Shown: positions 43,843 to 52,876, counted from the stretch's first letter. The stretch is DNA of 64,000 nt from Flavobacterium sp. YJ01 (GCF_029320955.1 NZ_CP119757.1:2170001-2234000); one strand, 5' to 3'. Notes: generated by a model from the sequence alone, not told the origin. A program made the numbers and translations.

Positions 43843-46686
43843 ATGTCGACTCAAAAACGCCTTTTTCTTCTAGATGCTTACGCATTAATTTTTCGCGGTT
43901 ATTATGCTTTTATTAAAAACCCGAGAATCAACTCTAAAGGAATGGATACATCTGCAATTATGGGTTTTATGAACTCACTTTTGGATGTTATTAAAAGAGA
44001 AAAACCAGATCATTTGGCTGTAGCTTTTGACAAAGGCGGAAGTCATGTAAGAACAGAAATGTTCGTAGAATATAAAGCCAATCGTGATGCAACGCCTGAG
44101 GCTATTAAAATTGCCGTTCCTTATATTCAGGAATTATTACGCGCTATGCATATTCCGATTATAGAAGTTGAAGGTTGTGAAGCTGACGATTTAATTGGAA
44201 CAATTGCAAAACAGGCCGAAAAACAAAATTACAAAGTCTTTATGGTAACACCCGATAAAGATTTTGCGCAATTGGTTTCTGAAAATATTTTCATGTACAA
44301 ACCTGCCCGTATGGGTAACGGAATCGAAATCTGGGGAATTCCAGAGGTTTTGGCAAAATTTGAAATAGAAAGACCTGAACAAGTAATTGATTTTCTTGGA
44401 ATGATGGGCGATGCTGTGGATAATATTCCAGGTTTGCCAGGTGTTGGTGAAGTTACAGCTAAAAAATTCCTGAAAGAATACGGCACAATGGAAAACCTTT
44501 TAGAAAATACCCATTTACTAAAAGGCAAAATGAAAGAAAATATTGAAGCCAATAAAGAGAAAGGTATTTTATCTAAAAAACTGGCAACCATTATCTGCGA
44601 TTGTGATGTTACCTTTAATGAAGACGATTATGAACTTTCTCGTCCCGATATTGAAAAAACAGATGCTATTTTTCAGGAATTGGAATTTAGAAGAATGGCC
44701 GAACAGTTTGATAATTTATTTAAAACAGACGGAACTCAAACTGCTGCACCAGAAGTTGCGGATGCCAAATTATACAAGAAACCACAGCCAAAAAATGAAG
44801 ATCAATTTGATCTTTTTGGAGGCGGAAATACAAATGGAGAAAATGCTGAAATCGAAAGAACTTCATTTTACAACACTTTAGAAAACACAGAGCATTTTTA
44901 CCAAACTATTCAAGGCGATTTAGGTATTAAAATGCTTTTGCAAAATTTAGAAAAACAGACTTCAGTTTGTTTTGATACTGAAACAACAGGAATCGACGCG
45001 CTTCACGCAGAATTGGTCGGAATGTCTTTTTCTTATGAAAAAGGAAAAGCATTTTACGTTCCGTTTCCGGAAAGTCAGGAAGAAGCTCAAACTTTGATTA
45101 ACAAATTTGTTCCATTTTTTGAAAATGAAAATATTGAGAAAATCGGACAAAACTTAAAATACGATTTAAAAATCCTTTCTAATTATGGTGTTACTGTAAA
45201 AGGAAAACTTTTTGATACGATGATTGCACATTATCTGATTAATCCAGATATGCGTCATAATATGGATATTTTAGCCGAAACGTATTTGAAATATTCTCCA
45301 AAATCTATTGAAACTTTAATTGGCAAAAAAGGAAAAAACCAGCTTTCGATGCGTGATGTTCCTTTAGAAGACATTAAAGAATACGCAGCCGAAGATGCTG
45401 ATATTACTTTACAATTAAAAGAAATTTTTACTTCAGAATTAGACAAAACAGAAACTAAAAAGTTATTTGATGAAATCGAAATTCCGTTAGTTAGTGTTTT
45501 AGCCGATATGGAAACGGAAGGAATTCGTTTAGATGTAGATTTCTTAAAAGGAATGTCTTCTGAAATGGAAGTTGAAATCAAATCTTTAGAAGAAAAAATA
45601 TACGAAACTGCGGGCGAGAAATTCAATTTGGCTTCTCCAAAACAATTAGGAGATATTTTATTTGACAAACTTAAAATTGGCGGCGCAAAACAAAAGAAAA
45701 CCAAAACTGGTCAATATGCAACTGGCGAAGAAGTTTTGACTTATTTGGCGAATGATAATCCGATTGTAAAACAGATCTTAGATTGGCGTCAGATGGTAAA
45801 ATTGCAAAGTACTTATATTTTGGCTTTACCAGAACAAGTTGATAAAAAGACTTTGCGCGTTCATACCGATTATATGCAAACTGTTGCGGCTACGGGACGT
45901 TTGAGTTCTAATAATCCGAACTTGCAGAATATTCCAATTCGTACCGAAAGAGGACGTCAGATTCGTAAAGCTTTTGTAGCGCGCGATGAAAATTATACTT
46001 TAATTTCTGCCGATTACTCTCAAATTGAGTTGCGTATTATTGCCGCTTTGAGCGGTGAAGAAAATATGATTGCAGCTTTTCAAAATGGAGAAGATATTCA
46101 CAGAGCAACTGCCGCAAAAGTTTTTGATGTTGCATTAGAAGAAGTTTCTCGCGAACAAAGAAGTAATGCCAAAACAGTAAACTTTGGAATTATTTATGGT
46201 GTTTCTGCTTTTGGATTGAGTAACCAAACTTCTCTTTCAAGAAGCGAAAGTGCCGCTTTAATTGATGCATATTACAAAACTTATCCTCGTCTTAAATCTT
46301 ATATTTCAGAACAAGTTGATTTTGCTCGTGAAAAAGGTTACGTTCAAACCATTTTAGGTCGTCGTCGTTATTTAAAAGATATCAATTCTGCAAATGCGGT
46401 TGTTAGAAGTGCAGCCGAAAGAAATGCTGTAAATGCACCAATTCAAGGAAGCGCTGCCGATGTGATTAAAATTGCAATGATCAATATTCATAAAAAACTT
46501 CGTGACGAAAACTGGAAATCAAGAATGTTGCTTCAAGTGCATGATGAGCTTGTGTTCGATGTTCACAATGATGAACTCGAAAAAATTCAGCCAATGATTA
46601 AACACGAAATGGAAAATGCATTTATAATGTCTGTTCCTTTGGAAGTTGAATTAGGAATGGGTAAAGATTGGTTAGAAGCGCATTAA
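43843..46686 (+). CDS. polA: DNA polymerase I
   Basis: This is an enzyme of about 947 aa for Okazaki-fragment processing and repair. The ATG at 43843 (MSTQKRLFLLDAYALIFRG) is the family start; the track start upstream adds 18 unrelated residues. The 5'-3' exonuclease domain is about 1-290 (with EADDLIGTIA and MGDAVDNIPGLPGVG). The 3'-5' exonuclease region is about 345-540 with intact DxE (CFDTETTGID) and YAAEDADIT, so proofreading is probably active. The polymerase domain has SADYSQIELRI, NAPIQGSAADVIK and LLQVHDELVFD. Confidence 0.97.
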   Translation: MSTQKRLFLLDAYALIFRGYYAFIKNPRINSKGMDTSAIMGFMNSLLDVIKREKPDHLAVAFDKGGSHVRTEMFVEYKANRDATPEAIKIAVPYIQELLRAMHIPIIEVEGCEADDLIGTIAKQAEKQNYKVFMVTPDKDFAQLVSENIFMYKPARMGNGIEIWGIPEVLAKFEIERPEQVIDFLGMMGDAVDNIPGLPGVGEVTAKKFLKEYGTMENLLENTHLLKGKMKENIEANKEKGILSKKLATIICDCDVTFNEDDYELSRPDIEKTDAIFQELEFRRMAEQFDNLFKTDGTQTAAPEVADAKLYKKPQPKNEDQFDLFGGGNTNGENAEIERTSFYNTLENTEHFYQTIQGDLGIKMLLQNLEKQTSVCFDTETTGIDALHAELVGMSFSYEKGKAFYVPFPESQEEAQTLINKFVPFFENENIEKIGQNLKYDLKILSNYGVTVKGKLFDTMIAHYLINPDMRHNMDILAETYLKYSPKSIETLIGKKGKNQLSMRDVPLEDIKEYAAEDADITLQLKEIFTSELDKTETKKLFDEIEIPLVSVLADMETEGIRLDVDFLKGMSSEMEVEIKSLEEKIYETAGEKFNLASPKQLGDILFDKLKIGGAKQKKTKTGQYATGEEVLTYLANDNPIVKQILDWRQMVKLQSTYILALPEQVDKKTLRVHTDYMQTVAATGRLSSNNPNLQNIPIRTERGRQIRKAFVARDENYTLISADYSQIELRIIAALSGEENMIAAFQNGEDIHRATAAKVFDVALEEVSREQRSNAKTVNFGIIYGVSAFGLSNQTSLSRSESAALIDAYYKTYPRLKSYISEQVDFAREKGYVQTILGRRRYLKDINSANAVVRSAAERNAVNAPIQGSAADVIKIAMINIHKKLRDENWKSRMLLQVHDELVFDVHNDELEKIQPMIKHEMENAFIMSVPLEVELGMGKDWLEAH

Positions 46687-46739
46687 ATTTATTTTAGATT
46701 GTTGATTTTAGATTTCTAAAGAACAAAGAACACAATCTT

Positions 46740-46837
46740 GTCATTTCGACGAAGGAGAAATCTTTGCAAGTAACTCCATTCCAATAAGCCAATCTTTGTA
46801 GAGCTTCTCGCGAAGATTTCTCCTTCGTCGAAATGAC
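46740..46837. repeat. Palindromic repeat with 25-bp perfect inverted arms
   Basis: Bases 46740-46764 (GTCATTTCGACGAAGGAGAA...) and 46813-46837 are exact reverse complements, separated by 48 bp. There is no ORF. It lies between polA and the convergent LacI-family gene. It looks like a dispersed non-autonomous element. Confidence 0.8.
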
Positions 46838-46854
46838 ATAAATTACATATAATA

Positions 46855-46889
46855 AAAAAGGACTGTTCTCTCGAACAATCCTTTTTTAA
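46855..46889. terminator. Terminator between polA and the LacI-family gene
   Basis: AAAAAGGACTGTTC pairs with GAACAATCCTTTTT around TCTC (one mismatch/wobble). It can act in both directions between convergent genes. Confidence 0.8.
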
Positions 46890-46903
46890 TTTCATATTTA
46901 TTT

Positions 46904-47929
46904 TTATTTTTTTCGAGTAGATTCTCTTTCTTTCAATTTTGTTTTAATAACAATCGTTTCGTATTCTGAAACTGTTCCTTCTGGTTCTTCCAATCTTTCG
47001 ATTAATCTTTTAGCGGCAACTTCTCCAATTTCAACCCCATGCTGACTTATTGTCGTCAAACTTGGCGATAAACGTCTCGAAGCTAAAATTCCGTCTGCGA
47101 AACCAATAATCGAAATATCTTCTGGAACTCTAAATCCTTTTTTCAAACTTACTCTTAATGCCGCAACTGAATCATTTTCGTCCAAAGCAAAAATTCCGTC
47201 AATTTTATGATCAAAAATCCCATCGATTTTAGCTTTCATGTCTTCTTCAGAATCGGTACGAAGAATAATTTTTTCGTTTACTGGAATATTATTGTCTTTT
47301 AAAGCTTTTAAATATCCTTCTGTTCTCAATCTTCCAACACTTATATTATCTACAGAAGAAATCAACGCAATATTTTTACATCCTAAATCAATTAAATGTT
47401 GAGTAGAATTTATAGCCGAATCAAAATCATCAACTACAACTTTATCACAATCTACTTCATCTGCAATACGATCAAACATCACGATTGGCGTTCCATCATT
47501 AATAATCTCAGAAAAATGATTGTAATCTTGAAGTGTTTGAGCCTCTTTCGAAACAGACAGAATAAATCCGTCGATTGTTCCGTTACTTAACATTTCTAAA
47601 GTATGGACTTCTTTTTCTAGAGATTCATTAGAAATACATGTAATTACATTATATCCTTTTTTATCGGCAACTTTCTCAATACCGCTAAAAACTTTCGCGA
47701 AGAAAGAATTTAAAATATTAGGAATAATTACTCCAATCGTTTTTGTTTTACGATTCTTCAAATTAAGACCAATAACATTCGGCTTATAATTTTTGAGTTT
47801 TGCATACTCCTTAATCTTAACCTTCGTTTGCTCACTAATTTCTGGACTGTCATTCAGAGCTTTAGACACTGTTGACACAGAAACTCCTAGTTCTTTCGCA
47901 ATTTGTTTTAGAGTTGCTTTAGCTTTCAT
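46904..47929 (-). CDS. LacI/GalR-family transcriptional regulator
   Basis: This 341-aa regulator has an N-terminal helix-turn-helix (TLKQIAKELGVSVSTVSKAL, about 4-23) and a hinge region ending near 60. The periplasmic-binding-protein-like effector domain has TIGVIIPNILNSFFAKVFSGIE, IGFADG and the C-terminal LTTISQHGVEIGEVAA. Effectors of this family are usually sugars, but no sugar operon is nearby. The nearest divergent genes encode ferritin-like proteins. A TATATTTG box (47954-47961) lies 25 bp upstream of the ATG. Confidence 0.93.
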   Translation of the reverse strand: MKAKATLKQIAKELGVSVSTVSKALNDSPEISEQTKVKIKEYAKLKNYKPNVIGLNLKNRKTKTIGVIIPNILNSFFAKVFSGIEKVADKKGYNVITCISNESLEKEVHTLEMLSNGTIDGFILSVSKEAQTLQDYNHFSEIINDGTPIVMFDRIADEVDCDKVVVDDFDSAINSTQHLIDLGCKNIALISSVDNISVGRLRTEGYLKALKDNNIPVNEKIILRTDSEEDMKAKIDGIFDHKIDGIFALDENDSVAALRVSLKKGFRVPEDISIIGFADGILASRRLSPSLTTISQHGVEIGEVAAKRLIERLEEPEGTVSEYETIVIKTKLKERESTRKK

Positions 47930-47953
47930 CTATAAAAGTTTATGTAATTAATA

Positions 47954-47986
47954 CAAATATAGTAGAATTACCGAAAATAAAACAAA
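47954..47986 (-). promoter_or_regulatory. Promoter of the LacI-family gene
   Basis: Minus strand TTTG (47983-47986), 21 bp, TATATTTG (47954-47961). Both boxes are exact; spacing is at the long end. Confidence 0.45.
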
Positions 47987-48135
47987 AAACAATAAGCAGT
48001 CTTTCAAATTATACCATTTATTCGAAATAATATTAAAAAAGCAGATTTTTCTGAAACCGCATCTCCTAAAATTTCGTTAATAAATAAATACCTAATAACT
48101 AAACCAATGTTGTTAACTATTAAAAAAACTTAATT

Positions 48136-48882
48136 ATGAAAAACGAAGTTAAGATTCAGGAAGTTAATCCTTCCCTGGATAGCAGAAGGAGCTTTCTTAA
48201 GCTCAGTGGACTAACATTAGTTACCGCAGGTTTGGTTTTTGCTGGCTGCAGCGACAATGACAACGATAATGATATGCCAGACACCTCTTTACCTGGAATA
48301 AGAAATGGTGTTTTTGATTTAGGCTCTGGAGATTTTGGAGTTTTGACTTATGCATACGCTCTCGAACAACTAGAAGCCGACTTTTATACTAAGGTTGTTA
48401 ATGCCAGTAGTTTTAACACTGTATTTAGCAGCCTTGAACGTGAGGTTTTAACAGATTTATACCATCATGAAGTCGTTCATAGAGATTTCTTCAAAGCCGC
48501 TTTAAACGGAGCACTTCCTGATCCAAGTTCACAATTACTCCCTTCTTTAGCCTTTAATTATGGATCATTGAATTTCAACAGCCGTACCGAAGTTTTAGCG
48601 ACCGCAAAAGCATTAGAAGATACTGGAGTTGCCGCCTATAACGGTGCTGGTAAATTAATCAAAACAGCCGACTACCTATTATTAGCAGGGAAAATTGTTT
48701 CTGTAGAAGCAAGACATGCCGCTGCTATACGAAGTTTGATTAATCCGAATTCTAAAGATTTCGCCGGAGATGATATTGTAAATATGTCAACAGGTTTAGA
48801 CGATGCAAAAGATCCGTCTAAAATCCTGCCGATTGCCGCTGGTTTTATTACAACAAAATTTACAGCTAAATACCTGCCTTAA
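48136..48882 (+). CDS. Ferritin-like domain lipoprotein (Tat-like leader)
   Basis: This is a 248-aa protein. The leader has twin arginines in SRRSFLKLSG (17-26) and a lipobox FAGC (Cys38), followed by an Asp/Asn-rich linker. The ferritin-like four-helix domain (about 65-235) has repeated Glu/His positions: YALEQLEADFY, YHHEVVHRDFF, ALEDTGVAAY and SVEARHAAAI. These suggest a di-iron site, but catalytic activity is not established for the family. It pairs with the next gene (25-bp gap), a similar protein, so the two may form a hetero-oligomer. Confidence 0.87.
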   Translation: MKNEVKIQEVNPSLDSRRSFLKLSGLTLVTAGLVFAGCSDNDNDNDMPDTSLPGIRNGVFDLGSGDFGVLTYAYALEQLEADFYTKVVNASSFNTVFSSLEREVLTDLYHHEVVHRDFFKAALNGALPDPSSQLLPSLAFNYGSLNFNSRTEVLATAKALEDTGVAAYNGAGKLIKTADYLLLAGKIVSVEARHAAAIRSLINPNSKDFAGDDIVNMSTGLDDAKDPSKILPIAAGFITTKFTAKYLP

Positions 48883-48907
48883 TCTTAACCGCTAAAACTT
48901 AGAAATT

Positions 48908-49720
48908 ATGAACATTTTAAAATTTATAGAATCCTTTACTGACAATAATTTAATGAATAGTACTGGTTCTCGAAGAGACAGTTTTTCGCAGTTTGGAAAT
49001 ATTGGAAAAAATTTAGCCTTAGCATCAATTCCATTCGGATTGTCCGCTCTTACTAATAAAGCTTTCGCTAAAGACATTACAGCAACACCAGCAACTCCAA
49101 TTGGAGCTTTGCAATTTGCTTTGACCTTAGAATATCTTGAAAACGAGTTTTACGCCATGGCATTAGATTCAGGTGTAATTCCTGCTTCTGAAAATGGCGG
49201 ACGCGATTTAAAAGTATTTCAGCAAATTGCTGCACACGAATCAGATCACGTAAAATTTTTGATTGCAGGTTTAGGCGGCTCAGCAAGTGCCAATTTTGTT
49301 CCAAAACCAACTTTTGACTTTACAGTTGGAGGCGCATTTAATCCGTTTGGAGATTACCCAACCTTTTTAGCATTAGCACAAGCTTTTGAAGATACTGGAG
49401 TTAGAGCATATAAAGGACAAGCCGCAAACTTAATTACAACACCCGATTTATTGACCGCGGCATTGCAAATTCATTCTGTTGAAGCTCGTCATGCTTCAGA
49501 AGTTAGAAGATTGCGAGGTTTAAAAGGATGGATTTCTAATTCCGAAAGAGGCGCAGGTATGCCAGCAGCGACACAAGCTGTTTACGATGGCGAAGGTGTA
49601 ACAATGCAGGCAGGATTTAATACTGCAACTGCTTTTGGGGCAGCAGCAGGCTCCGAAGCTTATGATGAGCCACTTACGACTCAGCAAGTAGTTGACATTG
49701 CCAATATATTTATTGTATAG
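48908..49720 (+). CDS. Second ferritin-like domain secreted protein
   Basis: This is a 270-aa protein related to its upstream neighbour. The N-terminus has GSRRDSFSQFG (20-30) and a hydrophobic stretch ending KAFAKD, a Tat-type signal without a lipobox. The ferritin-like domain (about 65-235) has FALTLEYLENEFY, AAHESDHVKFL, AFEDTGVRAY and SVEARHASEVR. The Glu/His pattern matches the first protein. They form a two-gene operon that ends at the terminator at 49742. Confidence 0.87.
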   Translation: MNILKFIESFTDNNLMNSTGSRRDSFSQFGNIGKNLALASIPFGLSALTNKAFAKDITATPATPIGALQFALTLEYLENEFYAMALDSGVIPASENGGRDLKVFQQIAAHESDHVKFLIAGLGGSASANFVPKPTFDFTVGGAFNPFGDYPTFLALAQAFEDTGVRAYKGQAANLITTPDLLTAALQIHSVEARHASEVRRLRGLKGWISNSERGAGMPAATQAVYDGEGVTMQAGFNTATAFGAAAGSEAYDEPLTTQQVVDIANIFIV

Positions 49721-49741
49721 TCACTTTTTTTCTAAATATTT

Positions 49742-49777
49742 AACCGTCTTCACTTTATTGTGGAGACGGTTTTTTTA
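49742..49777 (+). terminator. Terminator of the ferritin-like operon
   Basis: AACCGTCTTCAC pairs with GTGGAGACGGTT around TTTATT (one wobble), then a T-run. Confidence 0.88.
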
Positions 49778-49839
49778 TTCATGAATTAATTAAAAAACAT
49801 AACCCCTGATTTTCAGCAGATAAAATATTCTTTCAGGTA

Positions 49840-49870
49840 TTTGGTTTTAAAATAATTAATTGTACTTTTG
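49840..49870 (+). promoter_or_regulatory. Promoter of the rplM-rpsI operon
   Basis: TTTG (49840-49843), exactly 19 bp, TACTTTTG (49863-49870). An ideal consensus. Confidence 0.75.
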
Positions 49871-49890
49871 CATCCCCTTTATTGGGGATG
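49871..49890 (+). promoter_or_regulatory. Palindrome at the rplM transcription start
   Basis: CATCCCC-TTTATT-GGGGATG is a perfect 7-bp stem directly after the -7 box. It overlaps the expected start site, so it could be an operator or, if inside the RNA, a leader hairpin. Confidence 0.55.
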
Positions 49891-49913
49891 GAATGTTTAA
49901 TTAAAATAATATT

Positions 49914-50369
49914 ATGGACGCATTAAGCTACAAAACAGTTTCAGCTAGCAAAGCCACTGTAACTAAAGAGTGGATTGTTGTTGACGCTGAAGGTCATAAC
50001 TTAGGACGTCTTGCTTCTAAAGTTGCAATGATCTTGAGAGGTAAGTACAAGCCAAGTTACACACCGCACGTTGACTGTGGAGATAACGTAATTGTTATCA
50101 ACTCAGAAAAAATTAACCTTACAGGTACAAAATTGAATGACAAAATTTACATGCGTCATACAGGTTACCCAGGAGGACAAAGAACTTTAACTGCTAAAGT
50201 ATTGCAATCTAAAAACCCTGCATTATTAGTAGAAAAAGCTGTAAAAGGTATGTTACCTAAAAACAAATTAGGAGCAGAACTTTTTAGAAATCTAAATGTT
50301 GTTGTAGGATCTGAGCACAAACACGGAGCTCAAAAACCTAGAACTGTTAACCTAAATGATCTTAAGTAA
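49914..50369 (+). CDS. rplM: 50S ribosomal protein L13
   Basis: This 151-aa large-subunit protein contains the conserved WIVVDAEGHNLGRLASKVA and the central KIYMRHTGYPGG. Length is normal. Its stop overlaps the rpsI start by one base (TAATG), the standard rplM-rpsI coupling. Confidence 0.98.
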   Translation: MDALSYKTVSASKATVTKEWIVVDAEGHNLGRLASKVAMILRGKYKPSYTPHVDCGDNVIVINSEKINLTGTKLNDKIYMRHTGYPGGQRTLTAKVLQSKNPALLVEKAVKGMLPKNKLGAELFRNLNVVVGSEHKHGAQKPRTVNLNDLK

Positions 50370-50755
50370 TGGGAGTTATTCACAAAATCGGTAGAAGAAA
50401 AACCGCTGTTGCACGTGTATACGTTTCTGAAGGAACTGGAAACATCACTGTAAACAAAAAAGAATTCGCAACTTACTTTCCAACTGCAACTTTACAATAC
50501 AAAGTTTTGCAACCGCTTTCTATGACAGAAAACGCTAGTAACTTTGACGTAAAAGTAAACGTTTACGGAGGTGGTACAACTGGTCAAGCAGAAGCTGTAA
50601 GAATGGCATTAGCACGCGTAATGTGTGAAGTTAACGCTGAAAACAGAGCTATCCTTAAACCAGAAGGTTTATTAACAAGAGACCCAAGAATGGTTGAACG
50701 TAAGAAATTCGGTCAGAAGAAAGCTCGTAAGAGATTCCAATTCTCTAAACGTTAA
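50369..50755 (+). CDS. rpsI: 30S ribosomal protein S9
   Basis: This 128-aa small-subunit protein starts GVIHKIGRRKTAVARVYV and ends with the basic tail KKFGQKKARKRFQFSKR, which reaches the P site. It is translationally coupled to rplM. A hairpin at 50763-50787 follows the stop. Confidence 0.98.
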   Translation: MGVIHKIGRRKTAVARVYVSEGTGNITVNKKEFATYFPTATLQYKVLQPLSMTENASNFDVKVNVYGGGTTGQAEAVRMALARVMCEVNAENRAILKPEGLLTRDPRMVERKKFGQKKARKRFQFSKR

Positions 50756-50762
50756 TATTACC

Positions 50763-50787
50763 TGTCTTGTTCAGATGGGACAAGACA
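50763..50787 (+). terminator. Hairpin after rpsI
   Basis: TGTCTTGT pairs perfectly with ACAAGACA around a 9-nt loop, 8 bp after the rpsI stop. The T-run after it is weak, so it may be a partial terminator or RNA-stability element. Confidence 0.5.
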
Positions 50788-50800
50788 TTATCAATTATTT

Positions 50801-50829
50801 ATTGAAATTAAAAAACACAGTTATTGTTG
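50801..50829 (+). promoter_or_regulatory. Possible rpsB promoter
   Basis: ATTG (50801-50804), 17 bp, TATTGTTG (50822-50829); each box has one mismatch. It would start transcription near 50835, just before the folded leader. Confidence 0.35.
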
Positions 50830-50832
50830 CTC

Positions 50833-50905
50833 TCCTATCGAGGTAGGATATAGTTTAGCATCTAAATGTATAAAGCCAGAGAAATCGCCATTTATACATT
50901 GCTAA
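50833..50905 (+). promoter_or_regulatory. Structured rpsB leader (candidate ribosomal-protein autoregulatory RNA)
   Basis: A first hairpin (TCCTA/TAGGA, 50833-50848) is followed by a long bulged stem. TTAGC (50855-50859) pairs with GCTAA (50901-50905); after a 5-nt bulge, AATGTATAAA (50865-50874) pairs with TTTATACATT (50891-50900). The loop is 16 nt. The bulged architecture is typical of r-protein binding sites; identity with any known family was not tested. Confidence 0.55.
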
Positions 50906-50931
50906 TCAACAGAACGTAAACTAGTACAAAA

Positions 50932-51696
50932 ATGGCAAACAAAATAGAAGTAAAAGAATTACTAGAAGCAGGTGTTCACTTCGGACACATGACTAGAAAA
51001 TGGGATCCAAACATGGCTCCTTACATTTATATGGAGCGTAATGGTATTCACATTATCAATCTATATAAAACTGCAGCTAAAATTGAAGAGGCTAACGAAG
51101 CTTTGAAAAAAATCGCTGCATCAGGTAGAAAAATCTTATTCGTAGCTACCAAAAAACAAGCAAAAGACATCGTTGCTGATAAAGCAAAAGCTGCAAACAT
51201 GCCTTACATCACTGAAAGATGGCCAGGTGGTATGTTGACTAACTTCGTAACTATCAGAAAGGCAGTTAAAAAAATGTCTTCTATCGATAAAATGAAGAAA
51301 GATGGTACTTTCAACACTTTATCTAAAAAAGAGCGTTTACAAGTTGATCGTCTACGTGCTAAATTAGAGAAAAACTTAGGTTCAATTGCTGATATGTCTA
51401 GACTACCTGCAGCATTGTTCGTAGTAGATATCAAAGCTGAACACATCGCAATAAAAGAAGCTCAAAAATTAAACATTCCAGTTTTCGCAATGGTTGATAC
51501 GAATTCTGACCCAAGAGAGGTTGATTACGTAATTCCTGCAAATGATGATGCTTCTAAATCAATTGACAAAATTTTATCTTTAGTAACTACTGCAGTAATC
51601 GAAGGTCTTTCTGACAGAGGTGCTGAAAAAGAAGTTGAAGCTGCTGAAGAAGCTCCTGCTGTTGAAGCTGAAGCTGCTCCTGCAACTGAAGAATAA
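50932..51696 (+). CDS. rpsB: 30S ribosomal protein S2
   Basis: This 254-aa protein contains VKELLEAGVHFGHMTRKWDPNM and the central RWPGGMLTNF motif. The last 25 residues form a Glu/Ala-rich tail (VEAAEEAPAVEAEAAPATEE). It stands in the usual rpsB-tsf pair, 140 bp ahead of tsf, with a structured leader upstream. Confidence 0.98.
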   Translation: MANKIEVKELLEAGVHFGHMTRKWDPNMAPYIYMERNGIHIINLYKTAAKIEEANEALKKIAASGRKILFVATKKQAKDIVADKAKAANMPYITERWPGGMLTNFVTIRKAVKKMSSIDKMKKDGTFNTLSKKERLQVDRLRAKLEKNLGSIADMSRLPAALFVVDIKAEHIAIKEAQKLNIPVFAMVDTNSDPREVDYVIPANDDASKSIDKILSLVTTAVIEGLSDRGAEKEVEAAEEAPAVEAEAAPATEE

Positions 51697-51704
51697 ATCA
51701 AAAT

Positions 51705-51815
51705 TTAAATTCCAAATTTTAAATTCCAAAATCCAACCAGAATTAAAAACGTTATGTTGATAATTTATTAAAATTGGAGTTTGGGATTTAAAAGCTGGAA
51801 TTTTTTACTTTTAAA
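51705..51815. repeat. AT-rich imperfect inverted repeat between rpsB and tsf
   Basis: Direct copies of AAATTCCAAA-type sequence (about 51705-51737) face imperfect complements (about 51773-51805; TTGGAGTTTGGGATTT). There is no ORF. It is probably a dispersed intergenic repeat; terminator strength is unclear. Confidence 0.5.
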
Positions 51816-51836
51816 CACATTAAAACTTAAAATATT

Positions 51837-52799
51837 ATGGCAACAATTACTGCTGCAGACGTAAATAAATTAAGACAATCTACAGGTGCCGGAATGATGG
51901 ACTGTAAAAAAGCTTTAGTTGAAGCTGAAGGAGATTTCGATAAAGCTATCCAAATTCTTAGAGAAAAAGGACAAAAAGTTGCTGCTAACCGTTCTGACCG
52001 TGAGTCTTCTGAAGGAGCTGCTGTTTCTTTTATCAATGCGGACAACACTAAAGGAGCTATCATCACTTTAAACTGTGAAACTGACTTCGTAGGTAAAAAT
52101 GAAGCTTTCGTAACTTTAGCTAAAGATTTAGTTGAAAGAGCTATTAACTTCTCTTCTAAAGAAGATTTCTTAGCTTCTGATTTCAACGGAATCACTGTTG
52201 CTGAAAAATTAATCGAGCAAACAGGTGTTATCGGTGAGAAAATCGAAATCGGTGGTTTCGAAATTTTAGAAGGTGCTTACGTTGGATCTTACGTTCACGT
52301 TAACAAAATTGCTGCTTTAACTGCAATTTCTGCTCCAGTGGCTAACGCTGAAGCTTTAACAAAAGACGTTTCTATGCAAGTTGCTTCTATGGGAGCTGAC
52401 ACATTATCTTACAAAGATTTTGATCCTGCTTTCGTTGAATCTGAACTTGCAGCTCGTATTGCTGTAATTGAAAAAGATAATGAAGAAGCTGCACGTTTAG
52501 GAAAAACTTTAAAAAATGTTCCTAAATACATCTCTTTCTCTCAATTAACTCCTGAAGTTATCAAACAAGCTGAAGAAGATGCTAAAGCTGAATTAAAAGC
52601 TGAAGGAAAACCAGAGCAAATCTGGGACAAAATTCTTCCAGGAAAAGTTCAACGTTTCATTTCTGACAACACTACTTTAGATCAAGAAAAAGCTTTACTT
52701 GATCAAAACTTCATCAAAGATGACAGTAAAAAAGTTGGTGATTATGTTAAAGGATTCAATGTTGAAATCACTGGTTTCAAAAGAGTATCTTTAGGTTAA
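51837..52799 (+). CDS. tsf: Elongation factor Ts
   Basis: This 320-aa EF-Tu nucleotide-exchange factor starts with a UBA-like domain (ITAADVNKLRQSTGAGMMDC, KKAL) and has the ETDFVGKN motif near 80. A duplicated core and the C-terminal PGKVQRFISDNTTLDQ segment follow. It ends at a strong terminator. Confidence 0.98.
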   Translation: MATITAADVNKLRQSTGAGMMDCKKALVEAEGDFDKAIQILREKGQKVAANRSDRESSEGAAVSFINADNTKGAIITLNCETDFVGKNEAFVTLAKDLVERAINFSSKEDFLASDFNGITVAEKLIEQTGVIGEKIEIGGFEILEGAYVGSYVHVNKIAALTAISAPVANAEALTKDVSMQVASMGADTLSYKDFDPAFVESELAARIAVIEKDNEEAARLGKTLKNVPKYISFSQLTPEVIKQAEEDAKAELKAEGKPEQIWDKILPGKVQRFISDNTTLDQEKALLDQNFIKDDSKKVGDYVKGFNVEITGFKRVSLG

Positions 52800-52820
52800 T
52801 CTAAAAGTATTTCAATATAA

Positions 52821-52854
52821 AAGCCCTGAATTTTACAATTCAGGGCTTTTTTTT
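52821..52854 (+). terminator. Terminator of tsf
   Basis: AAAGCCCTGAATT pairs with AATTCAGGGCTTT around TTAC, followed by T8. Confidence 0.93.
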
Positions 52855-52876
52855 GTTATTCTACAAACTGGACTGA

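Noticed and set aside
45255..45704. 149-aa minus-strand ORF opposite polA
   Set aside because: It runs antisense to intact polymerase I motifs and has no recognisable features.
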